The notes below the pieces were generated by a model. It saw only the letters and a program-made list of their open reading frames with translations. It did not search any database and was not told where the DNA came from. 64,000 nucleotides of DNA from Blastococcus sp. CT_GayMR16. GTDB taxonomy: Bacteria > Actinomycetota > Actinomycetes > Mycobacteriales > Geodermatophilaceae. Below, piece after piece: positions 7,807 through 15,785 of this stretch. The DNA lies in contig NZ_SPQK01000001.1 of NCBI RefSeq assembly GCF_004570875.1, positions 1 to 64,000 on the forward strand, written 5' to 3'. Position 1 is the stretch's first letter. Each line of letters opens with the position of its first letter. The position numbers were made by a program, and so were the translations under genes.

Positions 7807-8750
7807 CCGTCGCCCTCCCCGCGGGCAGCCTCGCGAGCGGCGAGGACGGCGAGCTGCGCGCGGTCGCGTGCTTCGGTCATCTCGTCGTAGCGGCGGTCGC
7901 GGAAGCGCTCCTCCACCTGGCCGGAGATGGTCTCGATGGTCTCGGGCGTGAGCTCCGGCTGCCCCAGGCTCTTCCACCGGCGCGACATGCCGGGGCCGAG
8001 ATGCTCGAAGAGATGGCGGAGCCCTCCCGGACCGCCGCCCAGGTGCATGCTCTCGAACGGTCCCTGCGTCGACCAGCGGAGACCGATCGACTCGGTGACG
8101 ACCTCGTCCAGCTCGGCCACGTCCACCACACCCTCGAGCACGAGGTGCACGCACTCCTTGAAGATCGCCGACTGCAGGCGATTGGCGACGAACCCGGGCA
8201 CCTCCCGGTGCAGCACCACCGGCTTCTTGCCCAGCCCCCGGTAGAACTCGACCGCGGCGTCGACCGCCCACTGCTCGGTGCGCTCCCCCGGGACGATCTC
8301 CACCAGCGGCAGCACGTGCGGCGGGTTGAACGGGTGCCCGACCAGCAGCCGCCCGGGCGTCCGCATGTCCCGGCTCAGCTCGGTGGGCATCAGGCCCGAG
8401 GTGGACGAGAGGATCAACGCCTCGGCCGGGGCCGCCTCTTCGACGCGCGCGAACAGCTCCCGCTTGAGCTCGATCCGCTCCGGACCGTTCTCCTGGACGA
8501 CGTCGACGCCGGACACTGCCGCCTCGAGGTCGGGCGCGACCTCGATCCGGCCGAGGAGTTCCTCGGCGTCCCGGGGTCCGCCGGGGAGGGTCCGGGCGAA
8601 CTGCCGCACCGACTCCTCGAGGACCTGCCGGACGTCGGGCCGCGGATCGGTCAGCCGGACCTGCAGCCCGTGCGCCGCGAACACCGTTGCCCAGGACAGG
8701 CCGATGGTGCCTGCCCCGATGACCGCCACGCTGCGGCTGTTCTCACTCAC
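7803..8750 (-). CDS. 3-hydroxyacyl-CoA dehydrogenase family oxidoreductase
   Basis: 315 residues from GTG 8750, chosen because the Rossmann strand starts nine residues later. Glycine-rich NAD site GAGTIG (about residues 13-18), ENGPE, SSTSGL, and the catalytic-histidine region GHPFNPPHVLPLVEIV are all visible. The single-Rossmann, 310-320-residue form is shared with L-carnitine dehydrogenase and L-gulonate 3-dehydrogenase as well as true beta-oxidation enzymes. Its overlap with a decarboxylase gene rather than a thiolase gene argues for a free hydroxy acid substrate, oxidised to a keto acid and then decarboxylated. Confidence 0.85.
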   Translation of the reverse strand: MSENSRSVAVIGAGTIGLSWATVFAAHGLQVRLTDPRPDVRQVLEESVRQFARTLPGGPRDAEELLGRIEVAPDLEAAVSGVDVVQENGPERIELKRELFARVEEAAPAEALILSSTSGLMPTELSRDMRTPGRLLVGHPFNPPHVLPLVEIVPGERTEQWAVDAAVEFYRGLGKKPVVLHREVPGFVANRLQSAIFKECVHLVLEGVVDVAELDEVVTESIGLRWSTQGPFESMHLGGGPGGLRHLFEHLGPGMSRRWKSLGQPELTPETIETISGQVEERFRDRRYDEMTEARDRAQLAVLAAREAARGEGDG

Positions 8751-8835
8751 GGCCAACCCCCAGGCGTTCCGCCGCGCCAGGCTGCGATCGGACCACACCT
8801 GGTGGCGGTCGGCGAGCTGTAGCGACCGGAGCGGT

Positions 8836-9294
8836 TCAGTCCTCCGCTCGGGCCAGGTCCGCCAGTGCCCGGGCGAGGCTCGCGACGCGGTCGACACCCA
8901 GCGACGTCGCCAGGGCCGACTCGTGCGCCTGCACCAGCGCCTGCAGCCGGGAGAGGCGGGTGCGGCCCAGGTCCGAGAGGTGGACGACGACCTTCCGCCC
9001 GTCGTCGGGGTCGGGGAGCCGGTAGGCGAGGGCCGCGTCGACGGCGCCGTCGACGAGGCGGGTGAGCGTCGGTGCCGGCAGGTGCAGGGCGGCGACGAGC
9101 TCACCCATCGAGCGCCCGGAACCCCACGCGAGCGAGCGCAGCAGGCGGTAGCCGTCCAGCGTGGCGCCGTCCTCGGCCAGGACGGCGGCGACGCCCCGGG
9201 AGACCCGCCGCTGGGTGACCGTCAGGAGCTCGACGAGGTCGTCCGGCACACGAACGGGTTGCGCGGCGGCTGCGGCATCTGCGCCCGGCACCAT
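8836..9294 (-). CDS. MarR-family transcriptional regulator
   Basis: 152 residues with the MarR layout: an N-terminal dimerisation helix, then a winged helix-turn-helix (about residues 40-105, recognition helix in HLPAPTLTRLVDG and wing in PDPDDGRKVVVHLSDLG), and a long C-terminal helix. Members usually repress nearby genes and let go when a phenolic or acidic ligand binds. It sits 85 bases upstream of the minus-strand dehydrogenase-decarboxylase-CoA transferase set and could control it; it is also divergent from the AmiC-like gene with only 20 bases between start codons, too little for two separate promoters. Confidence 0.85.
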   Translation of the reverse strand: MVPGADAAAAAQPVRVPDDLVELLTVTQRRVSRGVAAVLAEDGATLDGYRLLRSLAWGSGRSMGELVAALHLPAPTLTRLVDGAVDAALAYRLPDPDDGRKVVVHLSDLGRTRLSRLQALVQAHESALATSLGVDRVASLARALADLARAED

Positions 9295-9314
9295 GGCCGC
9301 ACCATACTCATCGC

Positions 9315-10358
9315 GTGCCCAGCCAGCCCGGACTCCTGGACCCGTGGGAGGTCCTGCTCACCGGCCCGCGCCCGGACGTCGTCCGCGTGGGGCTGGCCGT
9401 ACCGCTGTCCGGGCCCCTGGCGATGACGGCGCCCTCGGCCCTCGATCTCGCCGGGCTCGCCGCCGACGAGATCAACGCCGCAGGAGGGGTCGCCGGACGG
9501 CCGGTCGAGCTGGTCGGCGTGGACTCCGGCCGTGCGCCGGAGGTGGTCGCGGCGGAGGCGGCGGCGCTGCACCGGGCCGGCGCGTTCGAGCTCCTGGTCG
9601 GGTTCCACACCAGCGACGTGCACCGCGCCCTGGAGCGCGCCCTGCCGCCGGAGGCCCGCTACGTCTTCACCCCGCCGCACGAGGGCGGCGCCCGTCGTCC
9701 CGGCGTCGTGCGGATCGGTCAGTCACCGCTCGAGCAGCACGCCGCCGCGCTGACCTGGCTGGTCCGGCACCGGCGGGCGCGGCGCTGGGTGCTGCTGGGC
9801 ACCGACTACGTGTGGCCGCGCGCGGTGCACCGCGCCGCCCGGCGCGTGCTGGCCGAGGTCGGCGGCGAGGTCGTCGGCGAGGCCTTGGTGCCCTTCGGGC
9901 CGGCCGACCCCGGCCCGCTGCTGGACCTGGTCCGCCGCAGCCGAGCCGACGCCGTGCTGCTCAGCCTGGTGGGCCGCGACCTGGTGGCCTTCAACCGGGA
10001 GTTCGCCCGCGCCGGGCTCGACCGCCGCGTCGTCCGGCTGTCCGGAGCCCTGGAGGAGAACGGCCTCTACGCCCTCGGCGGCGACGCCACCGGGGAGTTG
10101 TTCGCCTGCATGCCGTCGTTCGCCGCGGCCGACGGCGGCGCCGACGAGCACCAGCTGGCCCTGGAGGAGCGCCACTCGCGCCGGTCGGGGCCCGGGGCAC
10201 CGGTCGTCTGCGCCTACGCGCGCGGTGTCTACGACGGGGTCCGGCTGGCCGCTGCGCTGGCCGGCGGGCGGGCGCTGCGGGGACGCCGATCGGCGCCGCG
10301 GCTGGCGCGCGCGGACGGCCTCGCGTTCCGTGAATTAACAGAGACGCACTGCGCCTGA
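9315..10358 (+). CDS. Periplasmic-binding-protein-fold sensor, AmiC-like, no signal peptide
   Basis: 347 residues from GTG 9315. The body is a type I periplasmic-binding fold as in branched-chain amino acid, urea or amide binding proteins: VRVGLAVPLSGPLA, DEINAAGGVAGRPVELV, LVGFHTSDVHRALE, and later DAVLLSLVGRDLVAFNREF. There is no N-terminal signal peptide or lipobox, so the protein should stay in the cytosol. Pseudomonas AmiC is such a cytosolic amide sensor controlling an amidase. Here the gene is followed by an APC permease and an acetamidase/formamidase, so a ligand-sensing regulatory role is inferred rather than transport. Confidence 0.75.
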   Translation: MPSQPGLLDPWEVLLTGPRPDVVRVGLAVPLSGPLAMTAPSALDLAGLAADEINAAGGVAGRPVELVGVDSGRAPEVVAAEAAALHRAGAFELLVGFHTSDVHRALERALPPEARYVFTPPHEGGARRPGVVRIGQSPLEQHAAALTWLVRHRRARRWVLLGTDYVWPRAVHRAARRVLAEVGGEVVGEALVPFGPADPGPLLDLVRRSRADAVLLSLVGRDLVAFNREFARAGLDRRVVRLSGALEENGLYALGGDATGELFACMPSFAAADGGADEHQLALEERHSRRSGPGAPVVCAYARGVYDGVRLAAALAGGRALRGRRSAPRLARADGLAFRELTETHCA

Positions 10359-10365
10359 ATCGTTA

Positions 10366-10379
10366 CTTCCACATGGAAG
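10366..10379. promoter_or_regulatory. Inverted repeat CTTCCA-CA-TGGAAG, candidate operator
   Basis: A perfect 6-base palindrome with a 2-base centre lies 62 bases before the permease start, just after the AmiC-like gene. It is in the right place to be an operator or activator site for the permease-amidase operon. The binding protein is not known; the MarR-type or a distant regulator are possible. Confidence 0.45.
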
Positions 10380-10441
10380 CAGTTGGCTCTAGTCTCCACC
10401 CGGCCCGGCTCAGCGCCGGAGGCAGAGACGTAGGAGTCGTC

Positions 10442-11890
10442 ATGAGCGAACCCCGTACCACCAACGACCCCGCCGGTCCCGTGCCCGGCGCCGCACCCGG
10501 CCCCATCCCAGCCACGGGTGACCCCGGCGTGGAGGCCTTCGGCTACCGCCAGGAGCTGAAGCGCTCGCTCACCTTCACCGACCTGCTGGTCTACGGCCTG
10601 GTCTTCATGGTGCCGATCGCGCCGTTCGGCATCTTCGGTGGCGTCTTCCAGGCCTCGGGCGGGATGGTCGCGCTCGCCTATGCCATCGGCGGACTGGCGA
10701 TGGCCTTCACCGCGGCCTCGTACTCGCAGATGTCGCGGGCCTTCCCGATGGCCGGCTCCGTCTACACCTACGCAGGTCGTGGCATCGCCCAGCCGGTCGG
10801 GTTCATCGCCGGCTGGATGATCCTGCTCGACTACGTGCTGGTGCCCGCGCTGCTCTACTTGATCGCCGCGATCGCGATGAACTCGATCTACTCGTCGGTG
10901 CCGGTGCTGGTGTGGCTGATCGGGTTCGTCCTGCTCAACACCATCGTGAACTTCTTCGGCATCGAGTTCACCGCCCGGGTGAACAAGGTCATGCTGGTCG
11001 GCGAGCTGATCGTGCTCGCGATCTTCCTCGTGATCGGCGTGGTCGCGCTCGCCTCCGGCGAGGGCCGCGGCTTCGACTTCTCCCCCATCTACGACGCCGA
11101 CACCTTCTCGCTGGAACTGGTCTTCGGCGCCGTCTCCATCGCGGTGCTGAGCTTCCTCGGCTTCGACGGGATCTCCACCCTGGCGGAGGAGAACAAGGAA
11201 TCGGCGCGCATGATCGGCAAGTCGATGATCGCCGCGCTCGCGCTGGCCGGCGTCCTGTTCATCGTGCAGACGTGGGTCGCCGCCCTGCTCGTGCCCGACC
11301 CCGACACCCTGATCGCCGAGGGCGACGCCGCGGGCACTGCCTTCTACGACGCCGCAGGCGTGGCCGGTGGCGCGTGGCTAGCCACCCTGACCGCGGTCGC
11401 GACGGCGATCGCCTGGGGTTTCGCCAACTCCCTCGTCGCCCAGGCAGCGACCTCGCGGCTGCTGTTCGCGATGGCGCGCGACCGGCAGCTGCCCAGCTTC
11501 CTGGCCCAGGTGCACCCGACCCGTCGCGTGCCGGTCAACGCCACTCTCGTGGTCGCCGTCATCTCCCTGGTCCTCGGCTGGTACATGACGACGCGGGACG
11601 ACGGCATCACCCTGCTCTCGACCCTGGTCAACTTCGGTGCGCTCTCGGCGTTCCTGCTGCTGCACGTCGCGGTCGTGGTGCACTTCATCGTCCGGCAGAA
11701 GAGCACCGACTACTTCCGCCACCTCGTCGTCCCGGTGCTCGGCTTCGCGATCCTGGCCTACGTCGTCTACAACGCGCAGGTCGCCGCCCAGCGGCTCGGC
11801 TTCGTGTGGCTGGGCGTCGGCCTCGTCCTCATGGGCATCCTCCTGGCCATGGGGCGCAAGCCGGAGCTCAAGGCGGAGGAGCACCTGTGA
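10442..11890 (+). CDS. APC-superfamily amino acid/amide permease
   Basis: 482 residues, chosen start ATG 10442 with TAGGAG eight bases before it. Twelve hydrophobic segments are visible. The first begins at about residue 50 with the APC-type opening SLTFTDLLVYGLVFMVPIAP, and later segments contain GFDGISTLAEENKES, the conserved helix 6 glycine/acidic region. These are cytoplasmic-membrane symporters or exchangers for amino acids, amines and related small molecules. The stop overlaps the start of the acetamidase gene by four bases, so the likely cargo is a short amide or an amide-bearing amino acid used by that enzyme. Confidence 0.85.
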   Translation: MSEPRTTNDPAGPVPGAAPGPIPATGDPGVEAFGYRQELKRSLTFTDLLVYGLVFMVPIAPFGIFGGVFQASGGMVALAYAIGGLAMAFTAASYSQMSRAFPMAGSVYTYAGRGIAQPVGFIAGWMILLDYVLVPALLYLIAAIAMNSIYSSVPVLVWLIGFVLLNTIVNFFGIEFTARVNKVMLVGELIVLAIFLVIGVVALASGEGRGFDFSPIYDADTFSLELVFGAVSIAVLSFLGFDGISTLAEENKESARMIGKSMIAALALAGVLFIVQTWVAALLVPDPDTLIAEGDAAGTAFYDAAGVAGGAWLATLTAVATAIAWGFANSLVAQAATSRLLFAMARDRQLPSFLAQVHPTRRVPVNATLVVAVISLVLGWYMTTRDDGITLLSTLVNFGALSAFLLLHVAVVVHFIVRQKSTDYFRHLVVPVLGFAILAYVVYNAQVAAQRLGFVWLGVGLVLMGILLAMGRKPELKAEEHL

Positions 11891-12921
11891 GCGATCTGAC
11901 GGTCGTCGCCCTGACGCCGGAGCCGGATCAGCTGCGCTACACCTTCGGCGGCGGCGAGCCGTTGATCACGGTGCCGCCGGGCACGGTCGTGGAGCTCACC
12001 ACCGAGGACTGCTTCGGCGGGCGCGTCCGCAGCGCCGACGACCTGCCGAGCCAGGTGTGCGAGTTCCCCTACCTCAACCCGGTCACCGGGCCGATCGCCG
12101 TCGAGGGCGCCGAGCCCGGCGACACCCTCGCGGTGCACCTGGTCGAGATCGCCCCCGCCCGCGACTGGGCGGTGTCGGCCACGTTCCCGCACTTCGGGGC
12201 GCTGACCGCCACGCACAGCACGGCGATGCTGCACGACCCGCTGGAGGAGCTCGTCTGGGTCTACGAGGTCGACCGGGAGCGGGGCACGTGCCTGTTCCGG
12301 CCGCGGCGCGGCGGCCCGGAGGTCGAGCTGCCGCTCGACCCGATGCACGGGACGATCGGGGTCGCGCCCGCCGGAGGTGAGGTGTTCGCGAGCATCACCC
12401 CCGGCGCCCACGGCGGGAACATGGACACCCCCGAGATGCGGGCAGGGACGACGGCGTACTTCGGCGTCAACGTGCCCGGCGGGCAGCTCTCGCTCGGCGA
12501 CGGGCACTGCCGTCAGGGTGAGGGCGAGGTGTGCGGCACCGCGGTGGAGGCCGCGATGCGCACCGTCGTCGTCGTCGACCTCATCAAGGGCGGCGGGCCT
12601 GCAGCCCCACTAGCATGGCCTCGGATCGAGAGCGACGAGTTCCTCATGTCGACCGGCTCGACCCGGCCACTGGAGGACGCCTACCGGGTCAGCCAGCACG
12701 ACCTGGTCACCTGGGCCGCCGAGCTCACCGGCTGGGCGAAGCTCGACGCCTACCAGCTGGTCAGCCAGGCCGGGCTGGCGCCGGCAGGCAACGTCGTGGA
12801 CACCAACTACACGATGGTGGCCAAGCTGGCGAAGCGGTACCTGGGCTCGGACGTCGTGGCCGCCGACGGCGTGCACGGCCGGCTGCGGGCGACGGCCGCC
12901 GCCTACCTCGCCGAGCGCTGA
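11887..12921 (+). CDS. Acetamidase/formamidase family amidohydrolase
   Basis: 344 residues from GTG 11887, overlapping the permease stop (GTGA). It matches the FmdA/AmdA family, which hydrolyses formamide, acetamide or similar short amides to the acid and ammonia. Landmarks: the N-terminal half with TEDCFGG, EGAEPGDTL near residue 75, the central PLDPMHGTIGVAP and TPGAHGGNMDTPEM segments, DGHCRQGEGEVCGTA, and the C-terminal GNVVDTNYTMVAKL. Together with the upstream permease and AmiC-like sensor it forms an amide nitrogen-acquisition locus. Confidence 0.88.
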   Translation: MSDLTVVALTPEPDQLRYTFGGGEPLITVPPGTVVELTTEDCFGGRVRSADDLPSQVCEFPYLNPVTGPIAVEGAEPGDTLAVHLVEIAPARDWAVSATFPHFGALTATHSTAMLHDPLEELVWVYEVDRERGTCLFRPRRGGPEVELPLDPMHGTIGVAPAGGEVFASITPGAHGGNMDTPEMRAGTTAYFGVNVPGGQLSLGDGHCRQGEGEVCGTAVEAAMRTVVVVDLIKGGGPAAPLAWPRIESDEFLMSTGSTRPLEDAYRVSQHDLVTWAAELTGWAKLDAYQLVSQAGLAPAGNVVDTNYTMVAKLAKRYLGSDVVAADGVHGRLRATAAAYLAER

Positions 12922-12928
12922 GGGACAC

Positions 12929-13546
12929 TCACGGCCGCTTGCGGGCTCGCAGGACGGCGTCGTGGACGGTGATGTCGTGGCCCTCGTGGACGGCGGCCGG
13001 GCGCGGCCGGGCCTCCGCGACGACGACGTCCCACCCGTCGTCGAGCGACTCGGCGATCTCCGCGGCGGTGAAGAAGCGCTCGGGCTCCGGCGGCCGGTGC
13101 GCGCCCGCGGCGACGTCGCTGAAGTCGTGCCCGACGACGAGCAGCGTCCCGCCCGGCGCGACCGCCGCCGCCAGCCGGGCGAACAGCTGTCGCCGAGGTT
13201 CGGGCGGCAGGTGCATGAACTGCGCGGAGATCAGGTCGAACTCCGCGCCCGGCACCTCTGCGGTGACATCGGCATAGACCCAGCGGATCCGCCCGGCGAT
13301 CTCGGCGCCGAGCGTCTCCGCGTGCGCCCGGCCGCGCTCCAGCGCGGTGCGGGCAAAGTCCACGGCCGTCACCTGCCACCCGCGCTCCGCGAGCCAGATG
13401 GCGTCGGCTCCCTCGCCGCAGCCGACGTCCAGGGCAGACCCCGGCGGCAGGTCGGCGGCCTCCCGGACGAGCTGTGTGTTGGGCCGGCCGCTCCACAGCG
13501 CGTCGGTGGCGCGGTACCGCTCCTCGAAGGACTGCTCGTCGAACAT
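12929..13546 (-). CDS. SAM-dependent methyltransferase (class I)
   Basis: 205 residues with a Rossmann methyltransferase fold: motif I LDVGCGEGADA at about residues 39-49, motif II acidic residue in VTAVDFA, and LLVVGHDF late in the core. The N-terminal YRATDALWSGRPN is common in small actinobacterial methyltransferases of the TehB/Methyltransf_25 type, some of which methylate metalloids or thiols. The ATG at 13546 overlaps the stop of the upstream flavoprotein gene by one base, so both come from one transcript. The substrate is not evident. Confidence 0.82.
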   Translation of the reverse strand: MFDEQSFEERYRATDALWSGRPNTQLVREAADLPPGSALDVGCGEGADAIWLAERGWQVTAVDFARTALERGRAHAETLGAEIAGRIRWVYADVTAEVPGAEFDLISAQFMHLPPEPRRQLFARLAAAVAPGGTLLVVGHDFSDVAAGAHRPPEPERFFTAAEIAESLDDGWDVVVAEARPRPAAVHEGHDITVHDAVLRARKRP

Positions 13547-14505
13547 CAGCGGGCCCCCGCCAAGGCCCGGGCCTCGACGGCGCGGCGGGTGTCCTCGGCG
13601 ATGAGGTCGGCGTTGATCATGGCCGCGGTATTCAGGCCGGCTGCGGCCGCCGAGATCACCTGCGCCCGGAGGTCCGCAACGTTGCCGGCCACCCAGACCC
13701 CCGGGACGGCCGTGGCACCGGTGGGATCCGCGGCGACGTAGCTGCCGAAGACGTGCCCGTTCAGCTCCATCGGCACCGCCTCCAGGCCGAGCGAGGTCAG
13801 CGCCACGGCGCGGGCGGTGAACCGCGGCGACACGACCAGCGCCCGCCGGGCGACGACCTCCCCGCCGGCGAGCCGCACCCCGGAGAGCCGGCCACCCTCG
13901 CGCTCCAGGCCCTCCACGGTCCCGGTCACGACCGCGATATCACGGGCGGCCAGCTGCTCGCGCTCCTCGGCGGTGGGCGCCGGTCCGGTGTGCTGGAAGA
14001 GCGTCACGTCGGCGCTCCACTGCCGCCACATCAGTGCCTGGTGCACGCCGAAGGGGCCGCCGAGGACGCCGATCGCTGCGTCCCGGACCTCCCAACCGTG
14101 GCAGTAGGGGCAGTGCAGGACGTCGCTGCCGAACAGCTCCGCCACACCCGGGACGTCGGGCAGCTCGTCCACCAGCCCGGTCGTGACGAGCAGCCGCCGC
14201 GCGGACACGAACTCACCGCTTTCCAGAACGACGCGGAAGCCGTCGTCCTCCTGCTCGGCGCGGGCGACCCGGCCGTCGACGAACTGCCCGCCGTAGCCGG
14301 CCACCTCCGCGCGGCCCGAGGCGAGCAGCTCGGCCGGGGTGGCTCCCTCACGACCGAGATAGTTGTGCACGTGGCCGGCCGGGGCGTTGCGCGGCGCCCC
14401 GTCGTCCACCACCAGGACCGACCTCCGGGCCCGCGACAGTGCAAGCGCACCGCTCAGGCCGGCGGCCCCTCCACCGATCACCACTACGTCGTACCGGTCG
14501 TCCAT
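13546..14505 (-). CDS. Thioredoxin reductase-like NAD(P)/FAD oxidoreductase
   Basis: 319 residues from ATG 14505. FAD site GGGAAG at residues 11-16, redox pair C132-P-Y-C135 in HCPYCHGWEV, NAD(P) region GVLGGPFGVHQA, and the final FAD motif GVWVAGNVAD are present. This is the low-molecular-weight thioredoxin reductase fold; CPYCHG variants often act with partners other than thioredoxin, for example in small-molecule disulfide formation. It is paired with a methyltransferase gene and faces an XRE-cupin regulator across a palindrome-rich 77-base gap, so it is probably controlled by that regulator. Confidence 0.85.
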   Translation of the reverse strand: MDDRYDVVVIGGGAAGLSGALALSRARRSVLVVDDGAPRNAPAGHVHNYLGREGATPAELLASGRAEVAGYGGQFVDGRVARAEQEDDGFRVVLESGEFVSARRLLVTTGLVDELPDVPGVAELFGSDVLHCPYCHGWEVRDAAIGVLGGPFGVHQALMWRQWSADVTLFQHTGPAPTAEEREQLAARDIAVVTGTVEGLEREGGRLSGVRLAGGEVVARRALVVSPRFTARAVALTSLGLEAVPMELNGHVFGSYVAADPTGATAVPGVWVAGNVADLRAQVISAAAAGLNTAAMINADLIAEDTRRAVEARALAGAR

Positions 14506-14560
14506 CGTCTGCTCCGCTCGTCGTCGTTCGATGAGGACGACTGTCGACCGATCCGAGTGG

Positions 14561-14593
14561 AACAGCAAGTATCGTTGCTGTTATGGCAACGAT
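14561..14593. promoter_or_regulatory. Two overlapping perfect palindromes at the XRE-cupin start codon
   Basis: AACAGCAA (14561-14568) and TTGCTGTT (14575-14582) form one 8-base dyad; ATCGTTGC (14571-14578) and GCAACGAT (14586-14593) form a second that shares the middle arm and runs past the ATG at 14583. The site would let the regulator block both its own start and the divergent flavoprotein promoter. The two dyads are mutually exclusive as RNA hairpins. Confidence 0.7.
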
Positions 14594-15170
14594 GAACTCG
14601 GACGACGACGTCCTCGCCGGCGTGGGTCCACGGCTCCGGGCGCTCCGTCAGCAGCGTGGGATCGCGCTCAGCGAGCTGGCGGCGACCACCGGCATCTCAG
14701 TGAGCACGCTCTCCCGTCTGGAGTCCGGCCAGCGCCGCCCCACGCTGGAGCTGCTGCTTCCCCTCGCCCGCGTCCACCAGGTGCCGCTGGACGAACTCGT
14801 CGACGCCCCGGCCACCGGCGACCCGCGGATCCACGGGCGGCCATTCGAGCGCCGCGGCGTCACGATCGTCCCGCTGACCCGGCGTCCCGGCGGCCTGCAG
14901 GCGTTCAAGCAGCTCTACCCGCCGCAGTGGCCCGGCGGGGAACCCGAGCAGCAGTCGCACGAGGGCTACGAGTGGCTCTACGTGCTCTCCGGCCGGTTAC
15001 GGCTGCTGCTGGGCGAACACGACGTCCTGCTGAAGCCCGGCGAGGTCGCGGAGTTCGACACCCATGTGCCGCACGCGTTCGCGACGGGCGCCGAGGCGGC
15101 CGAGGTGCTGTGCCTCTTCGGTCCGCAGGGCGAGCGGCTGCACGTCCGGGCGGCTCCCGCGGGAAGGTGA
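14583..15170 (+). CDS. XRE-family regulator with C-terminal cupin
   Basis: 195 residues. Residues 14-68 are a classic helix-turn-helix (LRALRQQRGIALSELA then GISVSTLSRLESGQRRP), and about 100-185 form a cupin barrel with HEGYEWLYVLSGRLRLLLG and PGEVAEFDTHVPH. This architecture is a one-component regulator in which the cupin binds a small ligand. An in-frame ATG at 14592 could also be used, giving a product three residues shorter. The start lies directly against one palindrome arm and inside another, so autorepression is likely, and the divergent flavoprotein-methyltransferase pair is the obvious target. Confidence 0.88.
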   Translation: MATMNSDDDVLAGVGPRLRALRQQRGIALSELAATTGISVSTLSRLESGQRRPTLELLLPLARVHQVPLDELVDAPATGDPRIHGRPFERRGVTIVPLTRRPGGLQAFKQLYPPQWPGGEPEQQSHEGYEWLYVLSGRLRLLLGEHDVLLKPGEVAEFDTHVPHAFATGAEAAEVLCLFGPQGERLHVRAAPAGR

Positions 15171-15174
15171 ACGG

Positions 15175-15756
15175 TCAGGGCTCGAGCTGACGCACCACGC
15201 GGGCCGGATTGCCGACGGCGACGACGTTCGCCGGGAGGTCGCGGGTCACCACCGCGCCCGCGCCGACGACCGTGTTCGCGCCGATCGACACCCCGGGGCA
15301 GACGATGACGCCGCCGCCCAGCCACACGTTGTCGCCGATCGTGATCGGCTCCGCGGCCTCCCACTTGTCGCGGCGGGGCCCGGGCTCCACCGGGTGGGTG
15401 GGGGTGAGCAGCTGGACGTTGGGGCCGATCTGGACGTCGTCCCCGATGGTGATCGCGGCGACGTCGAGGGCGACGAGCCCGAAGTTGGCGAACGACCGCG
15501 CCCCGATCGAGAGGTTCGTGCCGTAGTCGACGTACAGCGGAGGCCGGATCTCGGTGCCCTCGCCGACCGATCCCAGGAGCTGCTCCAGCAACTGGCGGCG
15601 CAGCGGGGCCTGCCGCACGCTCGTCGCGTTGTACGCGGCCATGAAGTCCAGCGCGACCGCGCTGTCCTCGGCCAGCTCGGGGTCGTCGGCGATGTAGAGG
15701 TCACCGGCGAGCATCCGCTCGCGCATCGACCGGCGGTCCGTCTGCTCCGTCGTCAC
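15175..15756 (-). CDS. Maltose O-acetyltransferase-like hexapeptide acetyltransferase
   Basis: 193 residues from GTG 15756 (an ATG at 15777 would add seven). The N-terminal helical part RMLAGDLYIADDPEL is the Mac domain found in maltose/galactoside acetyltransferases, followed by a left-handed beta-helix of hexapeptide repeats with YGTNLSIG, HPVEPG and VVGAGAVV. The catalytic histidine is in TPTHPVE. The family uses acetyl-CoA to acetylate a sugar hydroxyl, often to dispose of excess or non-metabolised sugar. Convergent with the XRE-cupin gene, four bases apart. Confidence 0.87.
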   Translation of the reverse strand: MTTEQTDRRSMRERMLAGDLYIADDPELAEDSAVALDFMAAYNATSVRQAPLRRQLLEQLLGSVGEGTEIRPPLYVDYGTNLSIGARSFANFGLVALDVAAITIGDDVQIGPNVQLLTPTHPVEPGPRRDKWEAAEPITIGDNVWLGGGVIVCPGVSIGANTVVGAGAVVTRDLPANVVAVGNPARVVRQLEP

Positions 15757-15785
15757 GTCGGCGAACCTACCGAGCACCCGTCCGG

